Part shown: positions 1-12,865 of the stretch, piece after piece | Position numbering within the stretch: position 1 is the stretch's first letter | Layout: each line of letters starts with the position of its first letter | Source: Pseudoscleropodium purum | Taxonomy: Eukaryota > Streptophyta > Bryopsida > Hypnales > Brachytheciaceae | Reading direction: 5' to 3' | Length of the DNA: 64,000 nt | NCBI GenBank assembly: GCA_963969395.1 | Contig: OZ017800.1 | Location: forward strand, 12,556,479-12,620,478 | Notes under the pieces: model-generated | The model's database searches: none | The model's input: only the letters and a program-made list of their open reading frames with translations | What the model was told of the DNA's origin: nothing | Made by a program: the position numbers and the translations under genes

Positions 1-2193
1 TTACAACATTCCAACCATTGGGATTGGCATTTTTTTATTTCATAATGAAATTCTTAATAATTTTGTATTTTAGATAATTCTTTACTACTATCTACTTACT
101 ATTTTTTTCCTATATCTTGTGCAATTCCAAATGATTTGAAAATTTTCAAGCATGTAGACAACTTATCTAAGAAAATGAATATAAGAAGAACCACTATTTT
201 GAACATATTTTTGTAGAAAAGTGAGTTTGTGAAACGTAGCTGCCTTGTATTTGCAAGGCCCAAAAAATGATTTCAATGAATTTGATTGCTTATATATTGC
301 AATCCACACAATGGAAATTCCTGAAATTTTCACCACATGTTTTGAAGTCAGCATACTACAAGATCCTATAGTTACATAAGTCAAAAAATTGTTTTTTTCG
401 AAAATTTGGTACTTGTACTAAAAATAACAATTTTTAGGCATATTTGGTGAAAAATATAGTCATAGAACTTAGGAGGTTAAATTCTAAAGAAAATATTAGT
501 CATGAAGCTCCAATAAGGTGGAAAATCCAAGTCCAAAGGTAATTGACAAGTTGAACGAAACCAAAGGTGAAAGCAAATCGAACAAAATTCAAGACAAGGA
601 TGAGGATTGAAGACCCCACAATAAGGGTCAACAAGTGGAATTTGAGATGATGGTCTCGGAATTGGGCTATTTGCAGCTGAGATTGGGCCTTTTTTTTGCT
701 GGATGTGAGAGTCTCGAGGAGATTTGGAGTAAAGAGCCTACAACTAGGCTAAAGGATTGGGGTTTCATGTGGGATCAAGGATAGTCTTGAGGGAGAACAT
801 GGGAGGGCAACATTTGAGCAATCTTAACCCCTAAATTCCCATTGTCCCCTCGAGGGACAAATCAAATTTCGGGCAGGTTTTTGTGATCTCAAATTTTGGA
901 GAATTTCTTTGAAAATTTTCCATAAGATAGAAAAAATGATTAGCTATGTGGGAATATAATTTTTATTTCAATTGGTGCCTAGGAGCAAAAATTATACCAC
1001 AAAAAGCTTGAAACTAAACTTAGTAGGGAGCACAAAAAAATTGCACAAAATCAAAATAAATTCTAATTTTTCTTTTTTCTGAAATTTTATAGTTTTGTCT
1101 ATATGTGAAGCTTTCATTTGTTCTATTTGGACTAATAATGAGAAAGTTACGGACAATCTTGTTTTTTGGGCAATTTAAGCATCTTCTTGAAAAAATAACT
1201 TGTAGGATTGGTTCCCGAATGCAATTTTCACAAATTTTCACAAATTTTTTTTTCAAAATGTTGTATTTTCTTGCTATAAGAATCTCACCATTGGAATTAT
1301 TGCCTTTCAATCCCATCTTGGAGTTATTAACAATTTGGGGTTCTTTTCAATTTTAGACCTACTTCTACTTAACAATTTTTTAATGAATGAAAATCAAGTG
1401 TTTGTTTTTTAAAATTTTCTTTTACAGACTTTCAACTCAATTTTTCAACATTAAAAATTAAAAATAAAAAGTTTGTAGTGCAAAAAAAATTCACAATTGA
1501 CAGTCAAAGTCATCTGAAATTGAAGGTTAGTGTTCAAAAGAACTTTCTTTTTCAACTTTGAATGCTAATATCTTACAATCTATAGGGTCAAACTTCATGA
1601 AATTTTTATCACATGAGCTAAGACAAGTGAAGTACAAGATCCTATGGTTAGATTATATAAAAAAGATTTTGTTTTTGTTCTCTTGGGTGAATGGAGCAAA
1701 AATGGCAATTGTGAGTGGTCTTTGAAAGAAAAATGGCCTTGGGAATTTAGGAGTTAAGATTCAATGCAAAAGAATCGACCATGGAGAAAAATTCATCCAA
1801 AAAATCGTAGTAAGAAGAAAACTCCTTGCATAAAGGACAACATGACATGAGTTGGGGCTGGAATTTGAAAAAATAATACGAGATCAAGTAAATAATGAAG
1901 AAAAAGCGGCGAGTTGCTTGGGAATTGCTTATTGGGCAAATGGGTCATTGTAAGAAACAAGGTCATTAAAATATGAGCACAAAGCAACAAGCATTGAGCA
2001 TTGAGCATTAAGCATTTTTAGAAGAACTTGTGAAAAACTTCTAATTTTCATTATAAAATGCCTATGTCCATGGTTTAGGATAAAAATATATAGTTGTAAA
2101 ATCTCCAAAAAGGATGTTGGAGATGAATGAAGTTGGATGATTTTTTTTGTAGTTGATTATGTTGAATGAAATAAATTTGTTGTTCATGGCATT
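1..2193. other. AT-rich repeat DNA without a recognisable gene
   Basis: No open frame here resembles a protein family. Two stretches, around 280-480 and 1,560-1,720, belong to a dispersed family whose core reads close to ACTACAAGATCCTATGG. Other copies lie at about 10,390-10,600 and 44,150-44,350 in the opposite orientation. The rest is A/T-run-rich intergenic DNA, ending where the GC-rich transposon end begins at about 2,194. Confidence 0.6.
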
Positions 2194-2345
2194 TAGGGTT
2201 GACGAATCTCAACGTCCGCCCCAAAATAGCGTCTGTTTTCCGGATGCACGGACGTTAGTAGACGCAGCGTCCCTTCCGCCGTCGGAAGGCGGACGCGCGG
2301 GGCGGACAGACCAGACAGGGCGGATGGACAGGGCGGACGGGGTGG
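2194..2345. repeat. hAT-type terminal and subterminal repeat (outer left end)
   Basis: The AT-rich sequence switches sharply to GC-rich. It begins with an AGGGTTGACGAATCTC-like terminus, followed by CGTCCGCCCC and many GTCCGC/GGACGG words. Its reverse complement recurs at 20,340-20,485 and again at 26,075-26,221, where it ends in TTGTCAACCCTG. Termini of the CAGGGTTG...CAACCCTG kind are typical of hAT DNA transposons. It marks the outer end, next to the RING-gene 3' end, of the first element in the 2-20 kb complex. The flanking 8 bp (ATGGCATT) have no matching partner next to the other ends in this window. Confidence 0.7.
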
Positions 2346-2759
2346 ACTTCGCATTGCCATTAGTCATTAGAAAATTTTATATTGTTATGTAATTTGAATG
2401 TTACACAATCAAAAATGAATGCATCCACGTAAAATAAGATGTACATATAAAAATATTTTTATACGCAATTGAAAATATAGCATCTTTATATATAAATATA
2501 TATGTATAAACAAAATACATGAAAACATAGTTCCAATATCACTATTGAATCCTATACGATCTTTTTAAGATTTAAATCTTTCACATTCTTTTTTGTTTTT
2601 AAACAATGAAAGGACCATTGTTTTTAAAAAACAAAATTCTCCTCAAATCCTACTTTCCACCGGATGGACCACTACCTTCTTCTAAAACAAAAGGAAAATC
2701 TGCTATACCGAGGAGTTTAGCAGATGATTGACGAGTTGACCGTTGTTGACTTGGACGGA

Positions 2760-5700
2760 CTATTCGCCCTTTAGATTGAACTTCGATGTCCACCTTATGA
2801 AATTGTTTCTTGGTTTCCAGAGAGAAGTCATCGTCCTCTTCACGCTTCCTTTTTGTTTTCTTTTCGGTGATAAATCGACTTCGTCTGCCTTCAAGGTTCT
2901 CAAGTTGCTCTCCACACGATCTACCATCGCTTGAACAACTTCATCATCTCTTTTCCCTTGCCATACTGTGAGGCAGTCTCCATCCAATAGGAAAGCCTTC
3001 CAATGCCCTATAATATCACGAATGCGCCTATCAAATGTTGCTACCACATCTACAGATGAATGTCTTGTGCTTGTTTGTCCATTTGTATCGTAGACAGCAT
3101 GAACTTTTGTAGCCTCTTCCAACTTCGACAATAGAAGGGCCCTACCTACGAGGGTGTAGTCGTATGCTTTATACTACTCATCGAACTCTTTTCCATGGTT
3201 CACCTCCACCCAACTGTCTTCTGGTCCTCTCTCCACTTTTTTATCTGGAAAACGAAAGAACTTTTCGTGTTGCAAGCTCCAATGTCCCTTCATGTTGCGA
3301 CAAAACATTTCACGGGCCGCGTCATCTACGATTCCTCGAGCCCGCAATTCCACCTCTCTATTGTGAGTCATCCACACATCCAAATCCAATGGTTGCTGAG
3401 ATTCCTCGTACAAATCATGCCTCTGTTCATTTGTATTCCACCGGATTGGCTTCTCCCAATGTTGATAATTTTGAAATTTGTACGGCGCTTGATCAAGAGG
3501 AAGATTCCAACGATTGTACTCGTGGCCTGGAGGCATAGCTTCCAAGATACCAAACATTTCGTAGAACCTAGCACTCAATGGACTACGACACTCGGCACAC
3601 ACCGAACGAATGAGTGATGCTTTCACAATGCAAGTGACATGGAAAGTGTGGCGACATTGGCCCATGGTTACCACACCTTCCGGTCCGAAGAGGCCTTGGC
3701 AAAGGCTACAACAACCGTCCAAGATTGGAGAGGCTGGATCACAAGCATGCACCACTTGCTTGTCTTTCACATTGATGTGTGCTGAAAGTGTGTTGTAAGG
3801 GACCCATCCTTCTTCTACTTCCAAGGCCCAATTGATGGGTGGAGCTTGGTCCTTCTGTGTGTGGTTTAACCGCTCAAACATGGCATCCATGTCTCCCCAA
3901 CATGTGATTTCCGTATATCCCTTTGAAGGATGTTGGTCAAACATAGTCTTGAACCAACTCAAAGAGCTTTGAATGGCATCACAATTTTCATTCGACTCCA
4001 TTGCCAATGTTTGAAGACCTTCCATTGCTCAAGATACTACAGAGGGTCTATCTTGGAGTCTTTGTATTCATGCTAACCATCGAGACTCCAAGCCGCTAGA
4101 TGGCATAAACTTCTTCAAATCCAAGGACAATTGCAATCGATTCAACTTGGATTCAACAATTCCTTTTGCTTCAATTGCCTCCTCTAATTTATGCTTCAAC
4201 TCTTCAAAGTCACAACTCTCTGTTTGCGTCTTCGCATTCACGTAAACGGATGAAAGCTTTTCCATTAATGGTTGTTGTGTCGCTTTTAACATGCTCATGT
4301 CGTGACTTTCTTATACATTCACAATGGCAGGGTTGTCGTTTGCTTCGGCCTTATCAAAAGGAAGAGAAAGCTTATCTTCACTCTCTTAAGTCTCTTGATT
4401 GTCTTCGAGTACAATCACTGGTGAGATTGCAACCTCACTCAGATTCTTGGAGGTCCCTTGCAATTCTGCAATCCGTTTACGCATCTTCATCAACTCCATT
4501 TGCCTCGATGATTGTTGATTTAAATGTTCAACCTCACTCTCCGAAGTCTTTAATTTCAACTCCAACACTTTGCACCTTGCTTCCACTCCTTCAAAGTCAA
4601 CAATTTTCTTCTCATATTCCACCAATTGTAGTATGTGAACATCTTTTTTTTCGAAAAGTGGTCCGAAAGTCTTCGTAAGATTTTGAAATGCTATAGCACC
4701 TTTCAACATCTCTGGTGCTATTAAAGAAAATTCCTTGGCCAAATTCATAAAAGTCGGAGCAGTTTACGCTAAAAATTCAGTTGACATCATCATCTTGAAA
4801 GCTGTATCAAGTATATGTGCAACATTCTTTGAATCTGCAAGTGGACTCATTGGAACATCAATAGCACCATCATCGGGGTTAGACGATCCGCCTATTTCTT
4901 CATGAAGGTTAACAAACTGAACCGAGAGCTTCAAAAGATTTTCCAATTGTTTTGGATTGGACATGTCTTGCAAGATTCGATGTAGAGGACTCAGCAATGA
5001 CGCTGTAAACGGAAACTCTTCCGCCCGCCTTTCACGCTCGGAACTCCATAATGAGGATATATTATCAATCGTCACGCCTTGTCCATGAGGCATATGTACT
5101 TTGTCTTCTAAACTTAACGCTGGACTAGATTCAACGCCTTGATGCAGAGGCGGAGATTTGTAGACCAAACTATCAAAACAATTGTTGGCTATCAGACTAT
5201 TAATTATAGCATTAGCCTTTGCCACTTTCTCCGCCAAGACTTCGTCTACTTTACTTTTTGAAGTTTCCTCGCGTTCCGTGCAAACCTTGCCTTTGTTTAC
5301 AAACTCCGTTTGCGTTTGTGCCGCAACATTTGATGTAAAGGTCAAACGCGTTGGAGTTGTGGAAAAGACTTCACCCTCCTACGCCTCTACATCTTTCTCC
5401 ACATCTTTCCTCACATTTTTCGAAGAGCTTTCATTGATTGCTTTTGTTGGAGATTGTACAAACCGTAATTCTTCAACATTTGAGGCTTTCTCCACACCAT
5501 CCGTTTTCACCTCAATAGTATTTTTTAATATTTTTTTTGTTTCTCCCTCTGAATTGTACAAGTCGGGAATGTCCTTTTGATTGGCTTCAAGTAGAAGTGG
5601 GCAAGCTGTTGTCGTCGGAAACGTGCTCCAATCGATCTTGCGCTCTAATATAAGTTCCGCATAAACCATACACGCCACGCTATAATTAATATAGCCTTTA

Positions 5701-6045
5701 CTTCTGCGCTTGTTTCCGAATAGAACATGCCACACATCCTCAGATCGATGGACAAAATGTTTGTTGTTGCAAGTCCATGGTTTACAACAAAAATCCTGTG
5801 TATGATTCTTGTGCGACTCCTGAGGCCACAACTTGTCAATGCAGTACATTTTAACATAGGTCCTGCACATTTTTTATGTCCAATATTCCGCATCTTCATC
5901 TTCCCACCCGCTCTCTGCTTTAATTGTATGGTCATTTAAAATGTCAAGCCGAAGGTCATGTGTAGCCCCCTTCACTTTGCTTTTTTTTCTTCGCTTCGCT
6001 TCCCGGAGTCACCCCATCTATATTTCGATCACCTTCGCCATTCAT
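2760..6045 (-). pseudogene. RING-H2 / coiled-coil protein gene carried on a hAT-like element, disrupted by in-frame stops
   Basis: An intronless reading frame of about 3.2 kb. The best start is the ATG at 6,045, roughly 210 bases downstream of a minus-strand TATA-like CTATAAGG (6,257-6,264). A one-base slip in an A8 run (5,981-5,988) joins it to a frame that stays open to 2,760 except for eight stops: TAA 5,874, TAG 5,379, TAA 4,764, TAA 4,386, TAA 4,311, TGA 4,068, TGA 4,029 and TAG 3,174 (lowest coordinate of each codon). Visible parts are a Lys-rich N-terminus, a Cys/His/Trp-rich segment (5,650-5,870), a long coiled coil (4,400-4,640), then a RING-H2 finger at about 3,575-3,720 with Cys-x2-Cys, Cys-x-His-x2-His-x2-Cys and Cys-x2-Cys. 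RING-H2 domains usually bind E2 enzymes as ubiquitin ligases; the rest of the protein is unknown to me. The gene lies with its 3' end at the element terminus (2,194), so it looks like transposon cargo. Both the frame and the domain call are sequence-based; activity is not expected. Confidence 0.65.
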
Positions 6046-6249
6046 GATTGTCAATTGGATTCAATAACCAATTGAAGTGAATAAAAAAATCTCACGAGAT
6101 AGTCAAAAGTGATGGCATCAACCACAACACAGTAACACAAGATAGAGGACTCCAACTCTCTACCCCGTAGGAGCAACTAGCGCATAAAGCAATAGTAGCA
6201 CATCCAACTTGGCACCGAAGAAAAATTGAAGTGAGAAGAAATGAAAGTC

Positions 6250-6510
6250 ACTCCACCCTTATAGCCGTCCACCGCCGAACCTACCCTGGACCGCGCGAAG
6301 CGGCCCCGAACCTCGCGTCCGCCGCGCGGACCGACGATGTCCGCTTCGGTAGCGGACGCCCCATCCGACCGCCCCGTCCGACCGCCCGTCCGCCCGGACT
6401 GTCCGCACTGTTCGCATTCCGACGCCGTCCGCGCTTTGAACACGCCAACCGCCCCACTTAAACACTGACCGCTGACGGCGTCCGCCCAGTTGTCAATTGG
6501 TGCATCCTAT
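6250..6510 (-). promoter_or_regulatory. GC-rich TATA-containing promoter of the RING-type gene
   Basis: A GC-rich island packed with CCGTCCG/GACCGCC words sits just upstream of a TATA-like CTATAAGG on the minus strand (6,257-6,264). The outer part (about 6,410-6,510) is the inverted copy of 12,775-12,865, which lies upstream of the transposase gene. Two different genes therefore share a homologous upstream block. The promoter role is inferred from position and the TATA motif. Confidence 0.5.
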
Positions 6511-7283
6511 GAGGCCATTATTATTCAAAAAGAGCGGTAACATTTCAAAAATAAAAGAGCCTACTAATCACTGCTAAATGAGGATCAATGTAATTGGTTT
6601 GTCGTTTTTTTTTTAAATGTAAACCCTAAACCTTTTCTTTTCTCCCCTAAATTGTTTTACGAATAAGGGGAATGTGGTTAAGTTGAATATGTTTGGATTA
6701 TTTACTTATATTATCCTTCTAAATAGGTTTTGAGAAGATCTGAAGATGGTGGGAATTTTTTTAAAGTTCATTAGGAAATCAAATGTTTTGCAAAAATAAT
6801 CAATTCCTTTTTCATCGTAAGCAAATGAAATTTAAAAAAAAGGCCCCAATACATAATTAGAATAACAATTTAATGAATTTCAACATCATGATATTTAATG
6901 AAAGGTTGTGATTTCTCATTAAAAGTGCATCACGATCTTCAAATGAACATCGAGTCTTTCATATTTTTTAACGAAATTTTGATTAGATTTGAAAACAAAG
7001 AAAAAGAAACAATGTTTTAACTTTCATATTATATATGGCTATATTTTTCCTTAAAAACATAGAAAAATTTGTTACTTGAGTTGGTTGAGTAGAATAAATT
7101 ATACACTTATACATGTGCTATATTTATTTTGAAGGGTAATTCCAATATTCTTATTTCAGATGTTTTTAAATATTAATTTTAAAAAAGAGGGTTCATTGTT
7201 TAAAGATCTAAAAAATTAACAAACATAATTTCTATTATAAATAGGAATTGAATTCCGAATTCGAATTTTAAAATGATTTAAAT
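6410..7283. repeat. Left arm of an about 880-bp inverted repeat (partner 11,965-12,865)
   Basis: This non-coding block is a diverged reverse complement of 11,965-12,865. Matching landmarks include the TTGTCAATTGGTGCATCCTA segment near 6,490 against 12,770, the AAATTTCATTTGC region, and GAATTCCGAATTC near 7,250 against 11,990. Similarity runs right up to base 7,283, where the next hAT end begins. That suggests the second element cut into, or was joined to, the first one here. Confidence 0.75.
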
Positions 7284-7470
7284 CAGGGTTGGCATGACGT
7301 CCGGACGCGGATGCTGTGTCCGCAGCGTCCGCTGACATTCGCGGTCCCGGCGAACGCAACGTCCATCAGGACCGCCCTGTCCGCCTCGTCCGCCTAGTCC
7401 GCCCCGCCTGTTTGCCCCGTCCGCTTTGACGGCCCTATTTCCCCCGACCGCCCTACCCAAACTGCCCCGC
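7284..7470. repeat. hAT-type terminal repeat (kinase-side left end)
   Basis: It starts CAGGGTTGGCATGACG and continues into GC-rich sequence with repeated GTCCGC words, ending near a CCCTATTTCCCCCGAC segment. The same end type forms the left end of the complete 451-bp element at 25,771, in the same orientation. It is therefore a genuine transposon terminus. Its natural partner is the end type seen at 20,485, giving a 13.2-kb candidate element. The 8 bp to the left (ATTTAAAT) do not match the bases right of 20,485. Confidence 0.75.
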
Positions 7471-7906
7471 GGTCACTCCCTTAATCTTTAAACAATTAAA
7501 TGTTAAATGAAGTGCAATGGTTCGCGATTTGTCATTAAAACAATGTCTCTTATAAGTTGAAAGATTATAAAGTTTGACCACAAGTCCATGATAGTCTTGA
7601 AACTATGAAAAAATTACAATTCATTTTCAAAAGGCAAACTAAAAAAGTTTGTGACTTCAAATATATATATATACTATTTAAAAAATCAAGATCAACACAA
7701 ATACAAACATAATCAATATGGGCAAAATGTATTCAATTTAATGTAGAATACCATACATTGTGCACATTTTGCTAATTGCACATATAATTCTTTTCATTCC
7801 AATTTTATATTTCTAAACTAATTTATAATGCTTATATAACCTATTCAACTACTACTTCTGCACTACCAATCTAATATAAATGGCGGAAATGTTCATCTGA
7901 CATCGG

Positions 7907-9364
7907 CTAACGATATGTATTAGAAAATCGCGTAATCACATGGGCTAAACTAGTATTTTCATCGTCAATCTTCAAAGAAATGCGCTTCAAGTAAGCATAA
8001 AACACTTTTGCAAAGTCATGAAAGGCAAATTGTGTCGCACTAGGTGTTTTTCGTAGCACGTTGAAATACGCCTCTGACATGTTGTTTCCATTCATCCGCC
8101 GAGCAATTTTTCGAATGGCATACTCTTCCGACTTACGTGAATACATCGGAATGACTTCCACATCTGCATCTGCTTTATGCAAATATGCAATACGTGGATC
8201 CATCCACCATCTCCTCTACAAAGTCTGTTTCATCTCATCTGCTGATGTGAATGTGTACAAAGACTTCATTGGCTGAGAAGCTAAGGTGGTCATGCCCCAA
8301 TCGCAAACTCCAATGTACACACGTGACTCATCCTCTGGAAAATGCAACAAGATGTTGTCCGAAGAAAGATCATTGTGCAAATGTCTAGCAAGATGCACTG
8401 CATACATTATATGCATAAACGCCCATGTCAACTCCGTGCGCTTCTTCCGATATTGCTCTAAACGGTGAGCTTTTACAACCTCCTCTTCGGTTGGATTTGT
8501 ATACATCAAACGGATTTGAATGTTGTCTGGAAAGTCCTTATCCATATTCAACATTTGTCGAAGAGTTCCACCATTCCACCAATACGCATAACCTTCACAC
8601 GTCGTTCCGTGCACCGCAGCAAACTGTATTATACCCGCATGTGGAATTCGAATAGCCATTGATTCGTTTTGATGTTCTAGCTTTGCAAGATCGGGTTGAG
8701 TTTGGTGGTGAATGGATTTCTTTGCCGCAAACTCCCAATAAGGAAGTATTCCTGGACATCCTTCAATACGAACCTTTCGAATCATTGCATATCCACCTCT
8801 CATCATTCTATCATCAACAGCAATCACGCGTGCTTTATCTGGAAGTGCTATGAGGTGCCGTTTGGTCCTTTCCGCTTCAACAACTCCATCATTGCTTTTT
8901 CACCAACCAATTGAACCAACTCGATTGTGCGTTTTGACGAATGGAGCACATCGCCCCGTAAATAAGTCCGCTTTCAGAATCACTTCTTCAAACTGAGCGT
9001 CATTGGGTCGATATTCCTTGCCATATTTAACCAAAATGACTTTGGAATTCCACAAAGCGTCATGAACCTTGTTCTCCAAACATTTGGTGATGTGCGTTTT
9101 ATGCATTTCGTCATGCCACTTCGCCACATTCAATGCATCCAACAACATTTGTGTCATGTCTACCTTGAATTTAGACACGCACTCCTCTTGATATCTGATG
9201 TATTTATTGTCTAAAGACAATGTTGTTTCCGATTCATAAAATTGAACGATGCGTTCAATCATGAATTTTTTGCATTCCTCCGAAGGACTTTGGCGAGCTA
9301 CCTCCAAGTTTGATGGTACCTCTCCATGTTTAAGCTTCGCAACCTTCTTCTTCCCGTTCAGCAT
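7907..9364 (-). pseudogene. Protein-kinase-like gene carried on a hAT element, two in-frame stops
   Basis: One intronless frame of 486 codons starting at the ATG at 9,364, interrupted by TGA (8,900-8,902) and TAG (8,216-8,218). Kinase features appear in order. A Gly-containing loop GGYAMIRKVRI is followed by a beta-3-like AAKK. Next is a catalytic loop HNDLSSDNILL, where Asn replaces the usual Arg of HRD but the catalytic Asp and metal-binding Asn are kept. A DWG motif stands in place of DFG. About 155 residues precede the kinase part and resemble nothing I know. A TATA-like CTTATAAG (9,581-9,588, minus) lies 217 bases upstream. The 3' end faces the transposon terminus at 7,284. The family is clearly kinase-like; substrate and role are unknown. 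Confidence 0.7.
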
Positions 9365-9579
9365 CGTGACAAATGAAATTGATATAGATCAAATTTTTTA
9401 ATTTGAAATTGATTTCACGCGCAAGTGTTCAAAAAATTAGCAACAAAGAGGCCCCAATAAACCACTCTTGCCTTGCCTCGGAAAAGAGCCAATGGAGGAT
9501 GAACCACCAAGCTCTCCGCTCCACCTTGCATTCACAAGGGGCAAAGCAAAAGTGACAATGCAAATGGCCCGTCCACCCC

Positions 9580-9970
9580 TCTTATAAGGGCGGACGGCCC
9601 TAAACCGTCTGCCCGATCGGACGAGCCGGGGGTAGCGAACGCATCGGTCGTCCGCCTCCCCGAAACCCTCGAGCCCCGTCTGCCCGATCGGACGGCCACG
9701 GGCGGACAAATCTAGCGTCCGCCCGATCAGATGGTCCAGGGGGGCGGACGGGGCGGTCAGAGCGGACGCCGGATCCGACGGACAGGGCGGACGGAGGGCA
9801 GGGCGGATGGGTATCGGGGCGGACGGGGCGAACGGGGCGGACAAGGCGGATAGTGGACAGGTATCGGGGCGGACGGGGTCTGGGCGGACAAGGGTCTGGA
9901 TGGATGGGACGGACAGGTATGAGGGTAGACGGGTACGAAGGCGGACGGGGCGGTTTGACCCTAAAGCGAC
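9580..9970 (-). promoter_or_regulatory. GC-rich repeat promoter of the kinase-like gene
   Basis: A 390-bp island carries dozens of imperfect GGGCGGACGG/TCCGCCC words, with a minus-strand TATA-like CTTATAAG at its gene-proximal edge (9,581-9,588). The layout (repeat island, TATA, short leader, ATG) repeats what is seen before the RING-type gene and the transposase. Word density suggests multiple protein-binding sites, as in subterminal transposase-binding arrays of hAT elements. This is inference from arrangement. Confidence 0.5.
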
Positions 9971-11964
9971 CCTAAATCCATATTTTGCACGATAAACAAA
10001 GGTCTTCATGGCACTATATAGTTCAACTAACTTTTCATTCATTCAATGTAAAATTTGAAATTAAAAAAGGTAGGCTTCCTTTATGACCAAACTTATGAAT
10101 TCTTGGTAAATGATATTTTTGTACAAAGATATGAGCTAAAATGTGCAAAAATTCACGAAAGGATTGCGACGTTTAATATATGTATCCAAATATTCACGTT
10201 GCATTGTGTATAAAGCAATTGTAAGAAGGTAGTTGAATAAAAATTCTACTATTAAATTGAATTAGTTGACGTCTAATCACTTAGTAAACCGCTAAATGTC
10301 CAAGTCCTTGCAAGTGTATTTTGGCTATCAAAAAAGAGCATGGACTTATAGTTATCTCCAATGAAGCAAATTGTTCTTTTTTCAAAATCTAACGGTATAG
10401 ATGTTTAGCCCCTAAAGTTCTTCACTAAAAACACTTTAAAACTGCCATTAGTAGTGCAAATACCAAGTCTTAGAAGAAAAATACTTTGGGACATATGTAA
10501 CCGTAGGATCTTGTAGTAAATTAGTTGGAAAAGATGTGGAAAAAATTTTAGACAAATCCACCATTTGGATTGTAAGATATTAGATATTGAGTGTTTCATT
10601 TAAGAGGGCTACTCAATTATGTTTATTAATGAACAATTGGTAGGCTAACAAACCTAACTTAGCATGTATTTTAATATTTGTTGCAATTGTTTTAGGAATA
10701 TTATAACATAATACTATTATAATATTCTTATAAATGATATAGTACTAAATCATTTCAAAATCAACAACATTTCAACACAATCTATCATTCTTGTCTTTCA
10801 TACTCCTTTAATGATATATATATATATATATATAAATATATATACATATATAAAATATATTAGATAAATCAACATGAACAAATCAATGATTATATATTTC
10901 ATAGATCTATTCTTCATCAATCAAATAAGAGTGCATGTTCAAATATAGACAAAGATGGTTTCTCCATTTGTTCCCAAAAATTAAATAAACAAATAGAGAA
11001 AGATATGAAGTGAATGTTACTTGGAGAATTGAAAAGAAAGAAATTGAAATACTCAATTGCATTTTATTAAATTGGAAAATTGCATGTGGATGACACGAAT
11101 TAATCTTCATAGATGCTAAACTCATAAGAGTTGCATTTCAATATTTATGATTTATGCAATTGATTGAATTGAAAGCTCTTGTAATTACATTTTCAAATTT
11201 TCGATTCAATCATTCAAATTTGCAAGAGTGATTTATGATAGATTTATAACTTTAAATGTGAAAGCATTGAATGCCTTTATGCGTTTGTTCATCAATATAT
11301 TAATTTTAAATAAATAATATATATTTTTTATAACATATGCATAAACCATTACATTAAAAAAAAAAAACTAAGAACCAAGCCAAATAGGCTGGTCAAATGA
11401 AGAGAACAAGAGAACAAGAGAACAAGAGCCCTACGAGAAAGCAAAGGAAAAAAAAAAATATCAAAAGGATTCAAAGGAAGGAGCAAGATGCATTCTTGCA
11501 AGACCATAGAATACATAATGTGATAATGATTTCAAAATCCAAACACAAATATATTTTCTATTTCAATGAGAGCCAAAAATGAACTACCTTGCTCTCAAAG
11601 ATTGTACAATGTACACGTTATACAAAATGAACATATAACAGAAAGAGTACAAGACATCGTTTATCATGATTGAAAACTGAAATGATTTTAAACTGAAATG
11701 ATTTTTTTTTTCTATGTAGAATATTTTATGAAATGTAACAATGTATTTAATTATCATAGTAATTGGTAGAAATCTTTGTGCAATATATAGAAACATTTCA
11801 TTCATGTGGAGTTTTTTCATTTATTTAGGATTAAAATTGAAGTATTATACTCTACAAAGTACAAACCGAAAACAATATCATATACCTAAGTTCAAAAGTT
11901 TGCAATTGTTTCGTGAATTCATTTTGAAAACTCAAACAAAGAAATATTTTGTAATCAATATCTT
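9971..11964. other. AT-rich interior of the hAT complex, no gene seen
   Basis: No frame is recognisable as protein. It contains a minus-strand copy of the dispersed ACTACAAGATCC family at about 10,390-10,600 and an AT microsatellite with a long TA run (10,813-10,857). The ORFs present are short and of biased composition. The segment separates the divergent kinase-like and transposase genes. Confidence 0.55.
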
Positions 11965-12865
11965 GTTCATTTGAATCATTTCAAAAATCGAATTCCGAAT
12001 TCAATTCCTATTTATAATAGAAATTATATTTGTCAATTTTTTAGATCTTTAAACAATGAACCCTCTTTTTTAAAATTAATATTTAAAAACATCTGAAATA
12101 AGAATATTGGAATTACCCTTCAAAATAAATATAGCACATGTATAAGTGTATAATGTATTCTACTCAACCAACTCAAGTAACGAATTTTTCTATGTTTTTA
12201 AGGAAAAATATAGTCATATATGATTTGAAAGTTAAAACATTGATTCTTTTTCTTTGTTTTCAAATCTAATCAAAATTTCATTAAAAAATATGAAAGACTC
12301 GATGTTCATTTGAAGATCGTGATGCACTTCTAATTAGAAAAAACAACCTTTCATTAAATATCATGAGGTTGAAATCCATTAAACTGTTATTCTAATTATG
12401 TATTGGGGCCTTTTTTTAAAATTTCATTTGCTTACGATGAAAAAGGAATTGATTATTTCTGCAAAACATTTGATTTCCTAATGAACTTTAAAAAAATCCC
12501 CACCATCTTCAGATCTTCTCAAAACCTATTTAGAAGGATAATATGAGTAAATAATCCAAACATATTCAACTTAACCACATTCCCCTCATTCGTTAAACAA
12601 TTTAGGGGAGAAAAGAAAAGGTTTAGAGTAAATAGGGTATAGGGTTTAGGGGTTACATTTAAAAAAAAAAAAAATGATAAATCAATTACATTGATCTTCA
12701 TTTAGTAGTGATTATTAGGCTATTTTATTTTTGAAATGTTACCGCTTTTTTTGAATAATAATGGACTCATAGGATGCACCAATTGACAGCTGGGCGGACG
12801 CCGTTGGCGGTCAGTGTTTAAGTGGGGCGGTCGGCGTGTCTAAAGCGCGAACGGCGTTGGAAGGC
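11965..12865. repeat. Right arm of the about 880-bp inverted repeat
   Basis: Diverged reverse complement of 6,410-7,283, including the GAATTCCGAATTC palindromic segment near 11,990 and the GGATGCACCAATTGACA segment near 12,770. It leads into the transposase promoter. The two arms show that two related elements lie head to head. Confidence 0.75.
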
